This document shows, in pieces, positions 50,493 through 58,353 of a DNA stretch of 64,000 bases (position 1 is its first letter; each line of letters opens with the position of its first letter). Origin of the DNA: a virus; IMG/VR virus record IMGVR_UViG_3300030380_006185, positions 1 to 64,000 of that record. One strand, written 5' to 3'. The position numbers and the translations under genes were made by a program. The notes below the pieces were generated by a model. It saw nothing but the letters and a program-made list of their open reading frames with translations, did not search any database and was not told the DNA's origin.

Positions 50493-51826
50493 TATTTAAC
50501 TTTAGAAGTATATGATTTTAAACTATCAGGTTTACTTTCGTCTAAATTTAATTGTTTTAATAAATCTTGTAATGTAGTTTTAGCATTTGTAGCAATTGTA
50601 TTATTAGAAGTAACCAATGCTCCTTGTGGCCAATTTTTTTCAACTTCTAATATTTGGGCTAATTTTTCTACAGATTCAACTAAACTTTTAAGTAAACTAA
50701 CAGTAATATTACCTTTTAAAATTGGTTCTTTTGCATCATTACTACCTAATCTAATTTTATTTGAGCCAATATAAAAAGCAGGAGATGTTATCCCAACTCC
50801 TCCTTTTTGTTCTCCTGTTTCAGAATCTATTTCTCCTTCTATTGAAATAGATAATTGTTTTTTAGCACTTAATAATATGCTATTTTCTTGAGCATTAATT
50901 ACTATTCTATCTGAATTTATAGCTATTTGGGGTTTTGAATATAAACTTGGAGGTATAGGTTGAAAAGAACTAGGGAAAGCACTATAGTTTTCATTTCCAG
51001 CAACTTTAAAGCCTTTAAGTTGTTGTGTAGAAGTTAAATAAATTGAAGATAAATCATTTCTAATATCCTCAACAATAGGTTCAATACCAACAGTATTTAA
51101 TACTTTACTTTGTCCATTTCTAATTATCATTATAGGATCACCATTATTTCCTATTGATGAATAATTATTTTGAATGCGACTTTTTGATTTAGTTGTTGAG
51201 CCAAATCTTATACTTTGCCCCCATCTTCCTTCATATAAAATATCTCCACTATAATACATTAAAGACTTAATATTATCTTTTTCTATAAAAGTGTTTTGAG
51301 AAGGGTTTGACGAATTAATTACATTTTTTAATTCTTCTGATTCTTTTTCATCTTTTATATTAAAAACTCCCAGTTCAGAAACATCCTCATATGACATTTG
51401 TTGAGAAGAAGGTTGGGTATTTACTGTTGGAGATGGTGATTGATTTGAATGGGGGGATAATACTCCATAATCACTTATTGGGGTAGATTCATATACCCAA
51501 ACAGGGGTTGGAGAATTAGGAGCAGAATTAGAAAAACATTTTACATTTTCTCCAGGAATTGGAAAATTTTTACTATTTGGGTTTGAAGGTTTTGCTATAT
51601 AGGTTCTAGGGGTAGCAGAATTTTGTAATGTTTTTTCGACCCCAAATATAGTACCTATCTGTGAGAAACCTAAGTTAGGGTTAAATTTAGGATGGTTTTC
51701 ATCTAAAATAATGTCTTTTACTTTTAATATTAGATTAGTTTTAGGTGAAGAAAAACCCCCGGTATTCCCCATACTTCCACCTAAGGAATTATTAACCATA
51801 TTACCTAATCCAAATTTATGTGACAT
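50492..51826 (-). CDS. Baseplate hub/spike protein, gp5-like without lysozyme
   Basis: 444 aa. An OB-fold-like N-terminal half contains VKDIILDENHPKF and 'GTIFGVEK'. 'DILYEGRWGQSIRFGST' (about 193-209) and 'GDPIMIIRNG' precede a beta-rich stretch 'INSDRIVINAQENSILLSAKKQLSISIEGE' (about 300-330) like gp5 beta-helix spikes. No lysozyme catalytic motif is visible, so cell-wall cutting must reside elsewhere. First in the operon leading to gp25 and gp6. Confidence 0.7.
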   Translation of the reverse strand: MSHKFGLGNMVNNSLGGSMGNTGGFSSPKTNLILKVKDIILDENHPKFNPNLGFSQIGTIFGVEKTLQNSATPRTYIAKPSNPNSKNFPIPGENVKCFSNSAPNSPTPVWVYESTPISDYGVLSPHSNQSPSPTVNTQPSSQQMSYEDVSELGVFNIKDEKESEELKNVINSSNPSQNTFIEKDNIKSLMYYSGDILYEGRWGQSIRFGSTTKSKSRIQNNYSSIGNNGDPIMIIRNGQSKVLNTVGIEPIVEDIRNDLSSIYLTSTQQLKGFKVAGNENYSAFPSSFQPIPPSLYSKPQIAINSDRIVINAQENSILLSAKKQLSISIEGEIDSETGEQKGGVGITSPAFYIGSNKIRLGSNDAKEPILKGNITVSLLKSLVESVEKLAQILEVEKNWPQGALVTSNNTIATNAKTTLQDLLKQLNLDESKPDSLKSYTSKVK

Positions 51827-52164
51827 TATTTTTTAGGTTTAAATTTTTCTATTTCTTTAAAAAGTTGAGCTTTTTCTTCTTCGGTCATACCAAAACCTTC
51901 TTCTTCGGATTTATTAGAAGCAAGAGTACGTTGAACAATAGTAGCCATTTTAACTAATTGCTCATCATTTTTAATTCCAAGTTCCATATATTCTTTAATA
52001 AGAGGTACTACTAAAGTAGCATCTCCTAAATCATTAATTAAAGGTTTTAATTCTCCTATTAAAGCTGAAATTTGTGTTTCTTTTCTTTTTTGGTTGTCAT
52101 AAATTTCTTTTAGAATATCAGAAAATTTTTTCTTCCCAAAAACATTTGATTCTAGGTTTCCCAT
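51826..52164 (-). CDS. Helical tail-cluster protein, 112 aa
   Basis: Starts MGNLESNVFGKKKFSDILKE, then IYDNQKRKETQISALIGELK. All-helical, charged, ends EEKAQLFKEIEKFKPKK. I recall this opening as conserved in marine T4-like phages beside gp5-type genes. It leads the operon with a late promoter 9 nt upstream. Possible assembly chaperone for the hub. Confidence 0.6.
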   Translation of the reverse strand: MGNLESNVFGKKKFSDILKEIYDNQKRKETQISALIGELKPLINDLGDATLVVPLIKEYMELGIKNDEQLVKMATIVQRTLASNKSEEEGFGMTEEEKAQLFKEIEKFKPKK

Positions 52165-52173
52165 GTCATTTAT

Positions 52174-52183
52174 TTATAAATAT
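52174..52183 (-). promoter_or_regulatory. Late promoter box
   Basis: Minus-strand ATATTTATAA followed by ATAAATGAC, 9 nt before ATG 52164; head of the baseplate operon. Confidence 0.65.
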
Positions 52184-52198
52184 GAAACTATAAAAGAA

Positions 52199-53074
52199 TT
52201 AGAAATTAATATACCCGTTTTCTATATAGAAAATATAATGTTTTTTAAAAATAGCATATAGATTATTAGCTATTTTAGTTATTTTAGGGGTTTTAACATT
52301 AGGTAACATTTCATGTATATAAATGTATAAAGCTTTCTTATTGAATACATCTATAGAATCTCTTTTTCTAAATAATTCTAATATTGAATCCGCTATTTGT
52401 GCGTCAATATTTTTAGGATATAAAGTAAAGATATTATCCGAGATATATTTAACATATTCATCTATAAAATAAGATAATTTATCATTAGGAGATAATTCTA
52501 AAGAATAAGAATGGGTGTCATCTTTTTCTAATTCACCAACAGGAACAGAAGAAACCTTCTTTTTATAATTTTTTTCATTATATAAAATACACCACCTTTT
52601 TACAATAGTTCCAAAATATGAATATGCCTTAGCTGGGGTTATTTTTATTAATTTATTATAACATTCAGGGGATACATTAAGAGTATTAACATATTCTTGT
52701 ATCTCTTGTGGGGAGCATTTTATTTCATTTTCAGGCATGTAATCAATAAAACTTCCACTATATGGTTCATTAAATTCTTTATGTATTATTTTTCTTATCT
52801 TATTATCTGCACTTTTTACAGGGTGAAATAGTTTCATTTTTTCTAAAAGAAATACTTCAATTTCATGTTGTAAATGTTCTAAATTTTCTACTTCTGTATG
52901 GTAAAATTTAAATGTGTGGATAATGTTTTGGGTAAGTTTAAAGAAAGGGTAATGTATTTCTTTTTCATATATTTTACTTCTTTGGTGAGGACAAGAAGTA
53001 CTATTATATAACATAATAGCATTCTCTGTATCCTTAGTAAAGTAATTTTTACTTTTTGCTTTTCGCGGGGCCAT
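52199..53074 (-). CDS. Late-transcription sigma factor, gp55-like
   Basis: 291 aa. 'YFTKDTENAIMLYNSTSCPHQRSKIYEKEIHYPFFKLTQNIIHTFKF' and 'HLQHEIEVFLLEKMKLF' (residues 11-83) are followed, after a 60-aa insertion, by 'KAYSYFGTIVKRWCILYNEKNYKKK' (149-173). The latter matches region 2.2-2.4 of T4-family gp55 sigma proteins. The C-terminal 80 aa are helical. T4 gp55 recognises TATAAATA late promoters; the matching boxes in this window support the assignment. Longer than T4 gp55 (185 aa). Confidence 0.8.
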   Translation of the reverse strand: MAPRKAKSKNYFTKDTENAIMLYNSTSCPHQRSKIYEKEIHYPFFKLTQNIIHTFKFYHTEVENLEHLQHEIEVFLLEKMKLFHPVKSADNKIRKIIHKEFNEPYSGSFIDYMPENEIKCSPQEIQEYVNTLNVSPECYNKLIKITPAKAYSYFGTIVKRWCILYNEKNYKKKVSSVPVGELEKDDTHSYSLELSPNDKLSYFIDEYVKYISDNIFTLYPKNIDAQIADSILELFRKRDSIDVFNKKALYIYIHEMLPNVKTPKITKIANNLYAIFKKHYIFYIENGYINF

Positions 53075-53077
53075 AAT

Positions 53078-53365
53078 TTATTTTATCTTTTTTACTGTAA
53101 ATTCATTTAAAATATCTTGTATTTTTAAAATTGAATCAAATATAACCCCTACATCATCATCTTTTTCAAATATTCTCTTATTATCTACTTCTTTTAATTT
53201 TTTATTAGATATTTCAATTACTCTAGAAAACTTATCTAAATATTCCATGTAACCTAAAAGAATATCTTCTGATTTTTCTTGTTTTTTCATCAAATTGTAA
53301 GTTGTCCATCCTAAAATTACAATTACAACTGAAAGTACACAAACTGTTATTATTAAAGGTATCAT
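53078..53365 (-). CDS. Single-pass membrane protein, 95 aa
   Basis: N-terminal transmembrane helix (LIITVCVLSVVIVILGWTTY) and a cytoplasmic helical domain 'LLGYMEYLDKFSRVIEISNKKLKEVDNK...DDDVGVIFDSILKIQDILNEF'. Occurs next to the late sigma gene with 3 nt spacing. I recall similar proteins at this place in marine T4-like phages; role unknown. Confidence 0.55.
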   Translation of the reverse strand: MIPLIITVCVLSVVIVILGWTTYNLMKKQEKSEDILLGYMEYLDKFSRVIEISNKKLKEVDNKRIFEKDDDVGVIFDSILKIQDILNEFTVKKIK

Positions 53366-54156
53366 AAGTTGTCTAACATATTTTTCAAACCATCACTTTT
53401 CATCGAACCTAAAGCTTTTGTTTTAGTGGACAATTTTTTAGATGAGTTTGGTGTTGTTCCTAATGTATAATTTTCCTTTAGCTTCTCCACGGACCCTTGT
53501 TCCCCATTTAATTTTGGTAACCATTCACGTTCAAACTCAACACGAGCTGCCATTAAATCAGCTTGATGAATTATAAAAGGTAAGGATGTACGTGGTTTTT
53601 GTTCTGGCATGAATGCAAATAAATATTTTTTATTCGCTTCATCATATAAACCATCATGTGTCTGGATAGCTAACATTTCATTAAATGAATATTGTATACC
53701 ATGTGATTGGAGTAAAAATAATCCTCTATCAGGAACAGATGCAAATGGTACTTTTTTATTAAACATATAATCTTCACCTAACTTATCACGTCTCCATTTA
53801 TCAGTCTGAGGGATATATGATTCATTTTCTTCATCACCCATTTTACCTAAATCATGATTAATAGCAGAGAATACTAATTCTTCAATAGTAAATGTAGATC
53901 TATCCATTTCAAATTCACACCATACATCATAAATTCTAAATGATGCTGCAACAACACGATTTACATGATCTACATACCCTCCTGGAAAAGCATTATGGTA
54001 TTCTTTTTTATGAGCAGCAGGCATTAACATTATACGATCTTCATATTTTTTATAAAAATCTAATAGTTTTTCTTTTCTAGGGGAAGAAATATGTTGTTCA
54101 ATATTGGTTAAAAATATTCCCCAATTTGCTTGGATGTGTTCTGGTTTTAATTTCAT
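53362..54156 (-). CDS. HD-domain phosphohydrolase
   Basis: 264 aa. Metal ligands: His64 in GGYVDHVNRV, His101-Asp102 in SAINHDLGKMG, His168 in IQTHDGLYD, and Asp200 in IIHQADLMAARVEFE. This is the HD superfamily; nucleotide or nucleic-acid phosphohydrolase activity is likely, substrate unknown. The C-terminal 45 residues are Lys/Ser-rich and disordered. Overlaps the membrane-protein gene by 4 nt. Confidence 0.8.
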   Translation of the reverse strand: MKLKPEHIQANWGIFLTNIEQHISSPRKEKLLDFYKKYEDRIMLMPAAHKKEYHNAFPGGYVDHVNRVVAASFRIYDVWCEFEMDRSTFTIEELVFSAINHDLGKMGDEENESYIPQTDKWRRDKLGEDYMFNKKVPFASVPDRGLFLLQSHGIQYSFNEMLAIQTHDGLYDEANKKYLFAFMPEQKPRTSLPFIIHQADLMAARVEFEREWLPKLNGEQGSVEKLKENYTLGTTPNSSKKLSTKTKALGSMKSDGLKNMLDNL

Positions 54157-54171
54157 AACTTTTATTTTAAT

Positions 54172-54339
54172 TTAATTTTCTCTTTCTACTATTGATTCCA
54201 TATCCTGCCTTAATTCAAGTGTTTCATTTAAAAGTTCTCTTGCTTTAGAAACATTGTTTTCACTAAGAGATAATCTAATCTTTTTAAGCATACCCTCTAA
54301 AGTTTGCATGCGTCTCAATAATAATTTTTTATTTTTCAT
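54172..54339 (-). CDS. Small helical protein, 55 aa
   Basis: Begins MKNKKLLLRRMQTLEGMLKK and ends 'NETLELRQDMESIVEREN'. One long amphipathic/coiled-coil helix. ATG follows AATAAAATATG; it is 15 nt before the HD gene. Spacing and charge pattern favour a real gene; function unknown. Confidence 0.5.
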   Translation of the reverse strand: MKNKKLLLRRMQTLEGMLKKIRLSLSENNVSKARELLNETLELRQDMESIVEREN

Positions 54340-54440
54340 ATTTTATTTAATTATTTTTTTTATTTTTATATTAAACATTTTAAATTTTTATGTTTAAATA
54401 ATCAAATATAAATTAAAGGTAATAAGGATATTTTAGAAAA

Positions 54441-54899
54441 TCAAGTTTTCTTTAAATTTTTTAGAAAAAGATGTTTTTCTGTTAAATCTTGTACTTTTTT
54501 TAATAACCCACATTTTTCGTATTCTTCAATTTCTTCAAAATGTTCAATAGAAAGTTTGATACATTCAACTATTTCTTCATCACAATAGTAATCTATAGCA
54601 CTTATCCAATCCTCATTACCAAAATCTATTTCCTGAACCCAATAATATGCCCTGGAATATAACATATAGTCTCCTATTTCATCCAGCCCAGTATTAAAAT
54701 CATTGTCTAGGTTTGAATTGGTAAAAAATCCCATAAGTTGTTGTTGAAAATTTTGACCATTTACCAACATTTTATAAAACATCCCAAACTTAAAATGTGG
54801 AGATTCTTTAAAACTATCTACTTCTTCTTGTAATTTTTTTACAGAATTGTCGTTATCTTTGTTAAATCCAAATAAACCAAATATTTCGTTTATATTCAT
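54441..54899 (-). CDS. Hypothetical acidic protein, 152 aa
   Basis: Starts MNINEIFGLFGFNKDNDNSV. Acidic and aromatic, mostly helical (SRAYYWVQEIDFGNEDWI, KLSIEHFEEIEEYEKCGLL). No known motif. The 100-nt gap downstream is AT-rich without a clear terminator; I see no other feature in it. Confidence 0.5.
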   Translation of the reverse strand: MNINEIFGLFGFNKDNDNSVKKLQEEVDSFKESPHFKFGMFYKMLVNGQNFQQQLMGFFTNSNLDNDFNTGLDEIGDYMLYSRAYYWVQEIDFGNEDWISAIDYYCDEEIVECIKLSIEHFEEIEEYEKCGLLKKVQDLTEKHLFLKNLKKT

Positions 54900-54921
54900 A
54901 TTTTATGATTAAATAAACGTA

Positions 54922-55170
54922 TTAATTAACAGATCTTAAACGAATTATATCCAATTCTACACTACTAATTTCTCTTTCTATTTTATCTATTTGAGAGATA
55001 ATTTCGTCATATTCTTTAATAGGATTAATAAAATTTTCATTACCAGGGTGGTATCTCCAAATTTCATCTCTAATAAGGTGTATATTTGTTAATGTATTTT
55101 GTAAATTTAATAACTTATCTTGTAAATCATGTAATTCCATTTGGTATGTTTTTTGATAAATATTAATCAT
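54922..55170 (-). CDS. Coiled-coil protein, 82 aa
   Basis: MINIYQKTYQMELHDLQDKL then an uninterrupted helical heptad pattern ending 'IDKIEREISSVELDIIRLRSVN'. Overlaps the GIY-YIG gene stop by 8 nt. Function unknown. Confidence 0.5.
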   Translation of the reverse strand: MINIYQKTYQMELHDLQDKLLNLQNTLTNIHLIRDEIWRYHPGNENFINPIKEYDEIISQIDKIEREISSVELDIIRLRSVN

Positions 55171-55615
55171 ATTGTAAACCTATTTCTTTAATAACACTTT
55201 TTGTTTTTTCTATATCAATCTTAAAAAATTCCCTATCATTATTTATACGATATTTTTGTAATTTTTTATGAGTAGCCCGTTCAATTCTTTCACCATTAAA
55301 ACAATTATAAGAAAATACTACTTTATATGGGGTTGGAACACCTGTTGCTTTACTTAACTTATCGGCTCTATCATTTGGGTCACCCTTAGTATATCCTATT
55401 TTTAATATACCTGGCATTGAGGGATTTTCTAGAACATATACTGATTGATCTCCATTCCCTCCATCTATGCTTTGTCTTAATCTATAAGTATAGTATTCTA
55501 TTTTTTCCCAACCATTTTTTTCAACTTTAACCGTAAAATGTGAAGGGGGAAGTGAAGTGCGAGTGCGATCGTAAGGTACAAATTTTTTAGCTTCTTCATT
55601 TGTAATTCTTTTCAT
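55163..55615 (-). CDS. T5orf172/MUG113-type GIY-YIG protein
   Basis: 150 aa. 'SVYVLENPSMPGILKIGYTKGDPNDRADKLSKATGVPTPYKVVFSYNC' and 'IERATHKKLQKYRINNDREFFKIDIEK' are the T5orf172 pattern of the GIY-YIG nuclease superfamily (VYVL..., KIGYT..., R). An N-terminal 60-aa extension is Lys/Arg-rich. A second GIY-YIG gene in the window, different in subfamily from the one at 35651. Could be a homing-type or DNA-processing nuclease. Confidence 0.7.
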   Translation of the reverse strand: MKRITNEEAKKFVPYDRTRTSLPPSHFTVKVEKNGWEKIEYYTYRLRQSIDGGNGDQSVYVLENPSMPGILKIGYTKGDPNDRADKLSKATGVPTPYKVVFSYNCFNGERIERATHKKLQKYRINNDREFFKIDIEKTKSVIKEIGLQYD

Positions 55616-55617
55616 TA

Positions 55618-55857
55618 TTAAAATCTTGCATTAGCACTAGAACCTTTATACCATGGTAATCCTTCACGTCTTCTTAAAGCATCTTTATACTCTGGTTCTG
55701 ACATTTTAATACCATTTAAATAATATTCACGTTTTCTCATATTACCTTCTGGGATTAGTGCTGGTCCTTCCCAATTGTGTAGTTTCCCATTAAACATATA
55801 CATTATAGTTCCGTCTGCTGTGGTTAATTTTCTTGATTTGAATTCTTTATTCTCCAT
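55618..55857 (-). CDS. Conserved small phage protein, 79 aa
   Basis: 'MYMFNGKLHNWEGPALIPEG' and 'REYYLNGIKMSEPEYKDALRRREGLPWYKG' form a MORN-like series (YxNGKxHxxxGPA...EYYxNG). I recall closely similar small proteins in T4-like phages. Two nt before the T5orf172 gene. Function unknown. Confidence 0.6.
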   Translation of the reverse strand: MENKEFKSRKLTTADGTIMYMFNGKLHNWEGPALIPEGNMRKREYYLNGIKMSEPEYKDALRRREGLPWYKGSSANARF

Positions 55858-56026
55858 CGTTTTTGAAAATTAATGGGTTAATAAATCTTTCTCCTACAAA
55901 ACAACCTGATATAAATGGGAGAACAATAAACCCTGTAAAAAAGTAAGAAACAAATAATCCTATTGCAATTGCTCCAATAATTAAATCTCCTACTCTTTTT
56001 TTATTCATTTTAATTAATTCTAACAT
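55847..56026 (-). CDS. Small membrane protein, 59 aa
   Basis: MLELIKMNKKRVGDLIIGAI, then AIGLFVSYFFTGFIVLPFIS, then CFVGERFINPLIFKNDGE. Two hydrophobic stretches suggest one or two membrane passes. The stop overlaps the next ATG by 11 nt. Start at 56026 or the internal ATG at residue 7. Possibly a holin-like or accessory protein; no specific evidence. Confidence 0.5.
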   Translation of the reverse strand: MLELIKMNKKRVGDLIIGAIAIGLFVSYFFTGFIVLPFISGCFVGERFINPLIFKNDGE

Positions 56027-56088
56027 AACTTTTATTTTTTAAATTTATACCTTAGTATACGAAATATCTTTATAATCTCCAAATATTA

Positions 56089-56904
56089 TTATGGAGTTTC
56101 TTCTATTCTATCTGTTTCTAATACATTAGCTGAGGTCATAATGTAACTTGCATTATCAAAACAATTCAATTCAGTCCAATTCCCAGAAAATGACCCACTT
56201 AAACCATTACCTCCCATTTGCCACCATGCTATACCATTTGCAACTTGAGAATGATTATTTAAATCAGTTGGGGTTCCTAAATTATATATTTCATCTATTT
56301 CACTTTGATTCATAGCAACATTCCATATAGAAATATTTTGTAAAGAACCAGAATAATTAGCAGTTCCAGATGGTGTTGTTGCTCCTATTATAACCTCTTG
56401 AGAATTAGTTCCTAATGATGCAAAAGAAGTTGTTAAACTATCTTCCTCAACCCCATTAATATACATTTTTGCTACTTGAGATTCATATGTAACTAATACA
56501 TGATACCAAATATCAGTTGAAGGAATATTGGATGCTTGTAATCTAAATCTAGTATTACTGTTTTTTAAATCAAAACTCATTAAACCAGGTACATTATTAT
56601 CATGATATAGTCCCCATCCATTACCCGAATTTGCACCAAGATTACCACTTGATTTATCTATTATAACTTCATCTGCCGGTGGTTGTAACTCATGAGGTCT
56701 AACCCATGCAGATATAGTAAATAAAGAAGTTAAATCAAAAATAGATTGATCAGGTGTTGAAAAATAAGGTTCAGAAGGATATTCTCTAAATTCAAAAGAA
56801 TATTGATTATTATATGAAGGACTACTCCCAGAAGAAGGTAGTTCAAATGAATTACAAATTCCTGCTCCCTTAAGTTGCGCAGGTGTTAATGTATAAATAG
56901 CCAT
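56089..56904 (-). CDS. LamG/concanavalin-like virion protein
   Basis: 271 aa. Core pattern of Laminin_G_3: 'FTISAWVRPHELQ', 'GNGWGLYHDNNVPG', 'IWYHVLVTYESQVAKMYINGVEEDSL', 'IIGATTPSGTANYSGSLQNISIWNVAMNQSEIDEIYNLG'. Such domains bind glycans and are common on phage fibres of Bacteroidota. The N-terminal AIYTLTPAQLKGAGICNSFE may be an assembly segment. Grouped with another small virion-like gene; receptor-binding is inferred. Confidence 0.7.
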   Translation of the reverse strand: MAIYTLTPAQLKGAGICNSFELPSSGSSPSYNNQYSFEFREYPSEPYFSTPDQSIFDLTSLFTISAWVRPHELQPPADEVIIDKSSGNLGANSGNGWGLYHDNNVPGLMSFDLKNSNTRFRLQASNIPSTDIWYHVLVTYESQVAKMYINGVEEDSLTTSFASLGTNSQEVIIGATTPSGTANYSGSLQNISIWNVAMNQSEIDEIYNLGTPTDLNNHSQVANGIAWWQMGGNGLSGSFSGNWTELNCFDNASYIMTSANVLETDRIEETP

Positions 56905-56916
56905 ACGTATATATTA

Positions 56917-57204
56917 TTAAGTTGTTATAATTACAGTAAATTCACCAGTTCCCCTAAATTTTACCCCACAAACAGGAACATCAACCGCATTATTAAAGTT
57001 AAAAGATGACGTACCGGGAGGTATAACTTGACTCCATATATAATCAGATTGAACCACATGATCAGGATTAGAATTAACAAAACCATCAAATGAACCCGAT
57101 GCGTATTTACCCGAACTAGAGTCATAAAAACCATTATAATTCCTTACGGTCTCAAAGGTAAAATATGATGAACCTGAAGGATTATGAAATGTATAATTTG
57201 CCAT
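56917..57204 (-). CDS. Small virion-like beta protein, 95 aa
   Basis: MANYTFHNPSGSSYFTFETV, beta-rich, aromatic/Ser-rich. 'VRFRGTGEFTVIITT'-like end (VKFRGTGEFTVIITT). Late promoter 9 nt upstream of ATG places it in late expression together with the LamG gene. Probably a tail/fibre accessory protein. Confidence 0.5.
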   Translation of the reverse strand: MANYTFHNPSGSSYFTFETVRNYNGFYDSSSGKYASGSFDGFVNSNPDHVVQSDYIWSQVIPPGTSSFNFNNAVDVPVCGVKFRGTGEFTVIITT

Positions 57205-57213
57205 GTAATTTTA

Positions 57214-57223
57214 TTATAAATAT
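57214..57223 (-). promoter_or_regulatory. Late promoter box
   Basis: Minus-strand ATATTTATAA followed by TAAAATTAC, 9 nt before ATG 57204. Confidence 0.65.
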
Positions 57224-57284
57224 GTGGGTGAACAAGTAGGTTTTAAGCTGGGTATAATGCAAGGCATATAAATATATACATTAT

Positions 57285-57743
57285 CTATGGTTTCTTTTTT
57301 AAGAGATTCTTTTTGTATATTAACAAGTGGAGATGATAAGAACATAATGTTGAAACAGCGATAACTTCACTCCAAAATAAATTAAAAGGAAGTAATATCA
57401 TTGCTATCCCATAAACTATTATATATCCCCCTAAACGTTGAGTCTCCCATAACGCCTGTAGTGAGAAGAAGAAAAATAATCCCGCAAATATATTATGTAA
57501 TATTCCAAAATCAACTACTGAAAATGATGTTAATAACATTAGGAATATACTTGCTTTTTTCCAATTTTTTATCTCAAATAGCAGATATGCTGTTATTGTG
57601 TTTGAAATGATAAAAAGTGGTTGTAATGGGGTGGTCCAATACTGAGAGATTGAATTTAATTCCCCGTAGGTAATTAACATTATAAACGGAGATATTCCGA
57701 TTAATAATATTGCTAATACCTTTAAGTAAAATTCTTTTCCCAT
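57285..57743 (-). CDS. Polytopic membrane protein, 152 aa
   Basis: Four to five hydrophobic segments (LAILLIGISPFIMLITYG; LFIISNTITAYLLFEI; ASIFLMLLTSFSVVDFGI; IFAGLFFFFSLQAL; YIIVYGIAMILLPFNLFW), with a Lys-rich C-terminus. No signal peptide needed. Not recognised as a phage family; it resembles small bacterial membrane proteins and may be host-derived. Late promoter 5 nt upstream of ATG. Confidence 0.6.
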   Translation of the reverse strand: MGKEFYLKVLAILLIGISPFIMLITYGELNSISQYWTTPLQPLFIISNTITAYLLFEIKNWKKASIFLMLLTSFSVVDFGILHNIFAGLFFFFSLQALWETQRLGGYIIVYGIAMILLPFNLFWSEVIAVSTLCSYHLHLLIYKKNLLKKKP

Positions 57744-57748
57744 ATCAA

Positions 57749-57758
57749 TTATAAATAT
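57749..57758. promoter_or_regulatory. Late promoter box, near-palindromic
   Basis: Minus strand reads ATATTTATAA before ATG 57743. The plus strand reads TATAAATA (57750-57757), 23 nt before a plus-strand ATG at 57781. The box could serve both directions. Confidence 0.5.
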
Positions 57759-57780
57759 ATGTCTGTATATACTTTGTTCG

Positions 57781-57927
57781 ATGAAAAAAAATTTTTATGA
57801 AAAAAAGATTTGGGATACGTGGGAAAACAAAAAATTACCCATTTTGAAAATTATGTTTACATCGTGGGGATATTCGTATATACTAGTCGATATTGGTAGA
57901 TCGTTTACGATTTATGAGTGTGTCTAA
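57781..57927 (+). CDS. Possible small plus-strand gene, 48 aa
   Basis: ATG at 57781, protein MKKNFYEKKIWDTWENKKLP through ILKIMFTSWGYSYILVDIGR. A TATAAATA box lies 23 nt upstream on the same strand. It would be one of the only plus-strand genes. Length is short and there is no homologue in memory, so it may be chance. Confidence 0.25.
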   Translation: MKKNFYEKKIWDTWENKKLPILKIMFTSWGYSYILVDIGRSFTIYECV

Positions 57928-58056
57928 TCCGGCTTTTTCCACCACATACCCGCGTATTGACAACCGCGCGCGTGGTACGGTATTACCATAGTATTACCAT
58001 ATATATACCATATATATACCGCCGCACGCGGTACGGCATAAAGGGGTACTACCCCC
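57928..58056. other. GC-rich intergenic island with iterons
   Basis: Intergenic stretch that is markedly richer in GC than the rest of the window. GC-rich arms (accgcgcgcgtggtacgg at 57963-57980; ccgcacgcggtacggc at 58022-58037) flank four 11-bp repeats. Near the right end, aagggg-tactac-cccctt (58041-58058) can form a hairpin immediately after the stop of the 44-aa gene. Candidate origin, terminator or regulatory site. Confidence 0.6.
57977..58020. repeat. Four 11-bp direct repeats (iteron-like)
   Basis: Units acggtattacc, atagtattacc, atatatatacc, atatatatacc lie end to end and all end in tacc. The arms on either side both contain ggtacgg. One helical-turn spacing is typical of protein-binding iterons. 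Confidence 0.85.
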
Positions 58057-58191
58057 TTAACACCAATCTATATTCAAACTAAATTTTAAAAACCTAAATA
58101 CAACAAATTGCCATTTTAAATCTACTATTATTGTTGGTATTATGTACCAACTATCGTCTATATCCCAATGCTTTTTTACCTTTACTTTCAT
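58057..58191 (-). CDS. Small protein, 44 aa, last of a tiny-gene chain
   Basis: MKVKVKKHWDIDDSWYIIPT, continuing IIVDLKWQFVVFRFLKFSLN. The start is 1 nt past the stop of the 22-aa frame. I recall phage proteins with the same KxWDIDDxxxIIPT opening. A hairpin follows the stop. Confidence 0.55.
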   Translation of the reverse strand: MKVKVKKHWDIDDSWYIIPTIIVDLKWQFVVFRFLKFSLNIDWC

Positions 58192-58192
58192 A

Positions 58193-58261
58193 TTACTTAT
58201 TTAAATTTTTAATCATATAACCTAATATTAAACTAAAATATTTATATTTATCCTTTTCCAT
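58193..58261 (-). CDS. Tiny peptide, 22 aa
   Basis: MEKDKYKYFSLILGYMIKNL plus NK. The end LGYxxxKNLNK is shared with the 29-aa neighbour, so they are duplicates. It starts 1 nt after that neighbour's stop. Very short; real only if the coupled chain is real. Confidence 0.4.
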   Translation of the reverse strand: MEKDKYKYFSLILGYMIKNLNK

Positions 58262-58262
58262 A

Positions 58263-58352
58263 TTATTTATTTAAATTTTTAAAAAAAATATAACCAAGTA
58301 TACAACTAAAACACATTATAAACACAACCCATATTGCTATACCAACTACCAT
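58263..58352 (-). CDS. Tiny membrane peptide, 29 aa
   Basis: MVVGIAIWVVFIMCFSCILG then YIFFKNLNK. A single transmembrane helix with a short basic tail. Starts 1 nt after the stop of the 93-aa gene; paralogue of the 22-aa peptide. Confidence 0.45.
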   Translation of the reverse strand: MVVGIAIWVVFIMCFSCILGYIFFKNLNK

Positions 58353-58353
58353 A

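Noticed and set aside
50492-51826. Lysozyme domain in the gp5-like hub
   Set aside because: No glutamate-aspartate lysozyme motif or muramidase-like segment is visible; only OB-like and beta-spike parts are seen.
57928-58056. tRNA gene in the GC-rich island
   Set aside because: No cloverleaf with acceptor, anticodon and T-arm could be drawn; the sequence is explained by 11-bp repeats and flanking arms.
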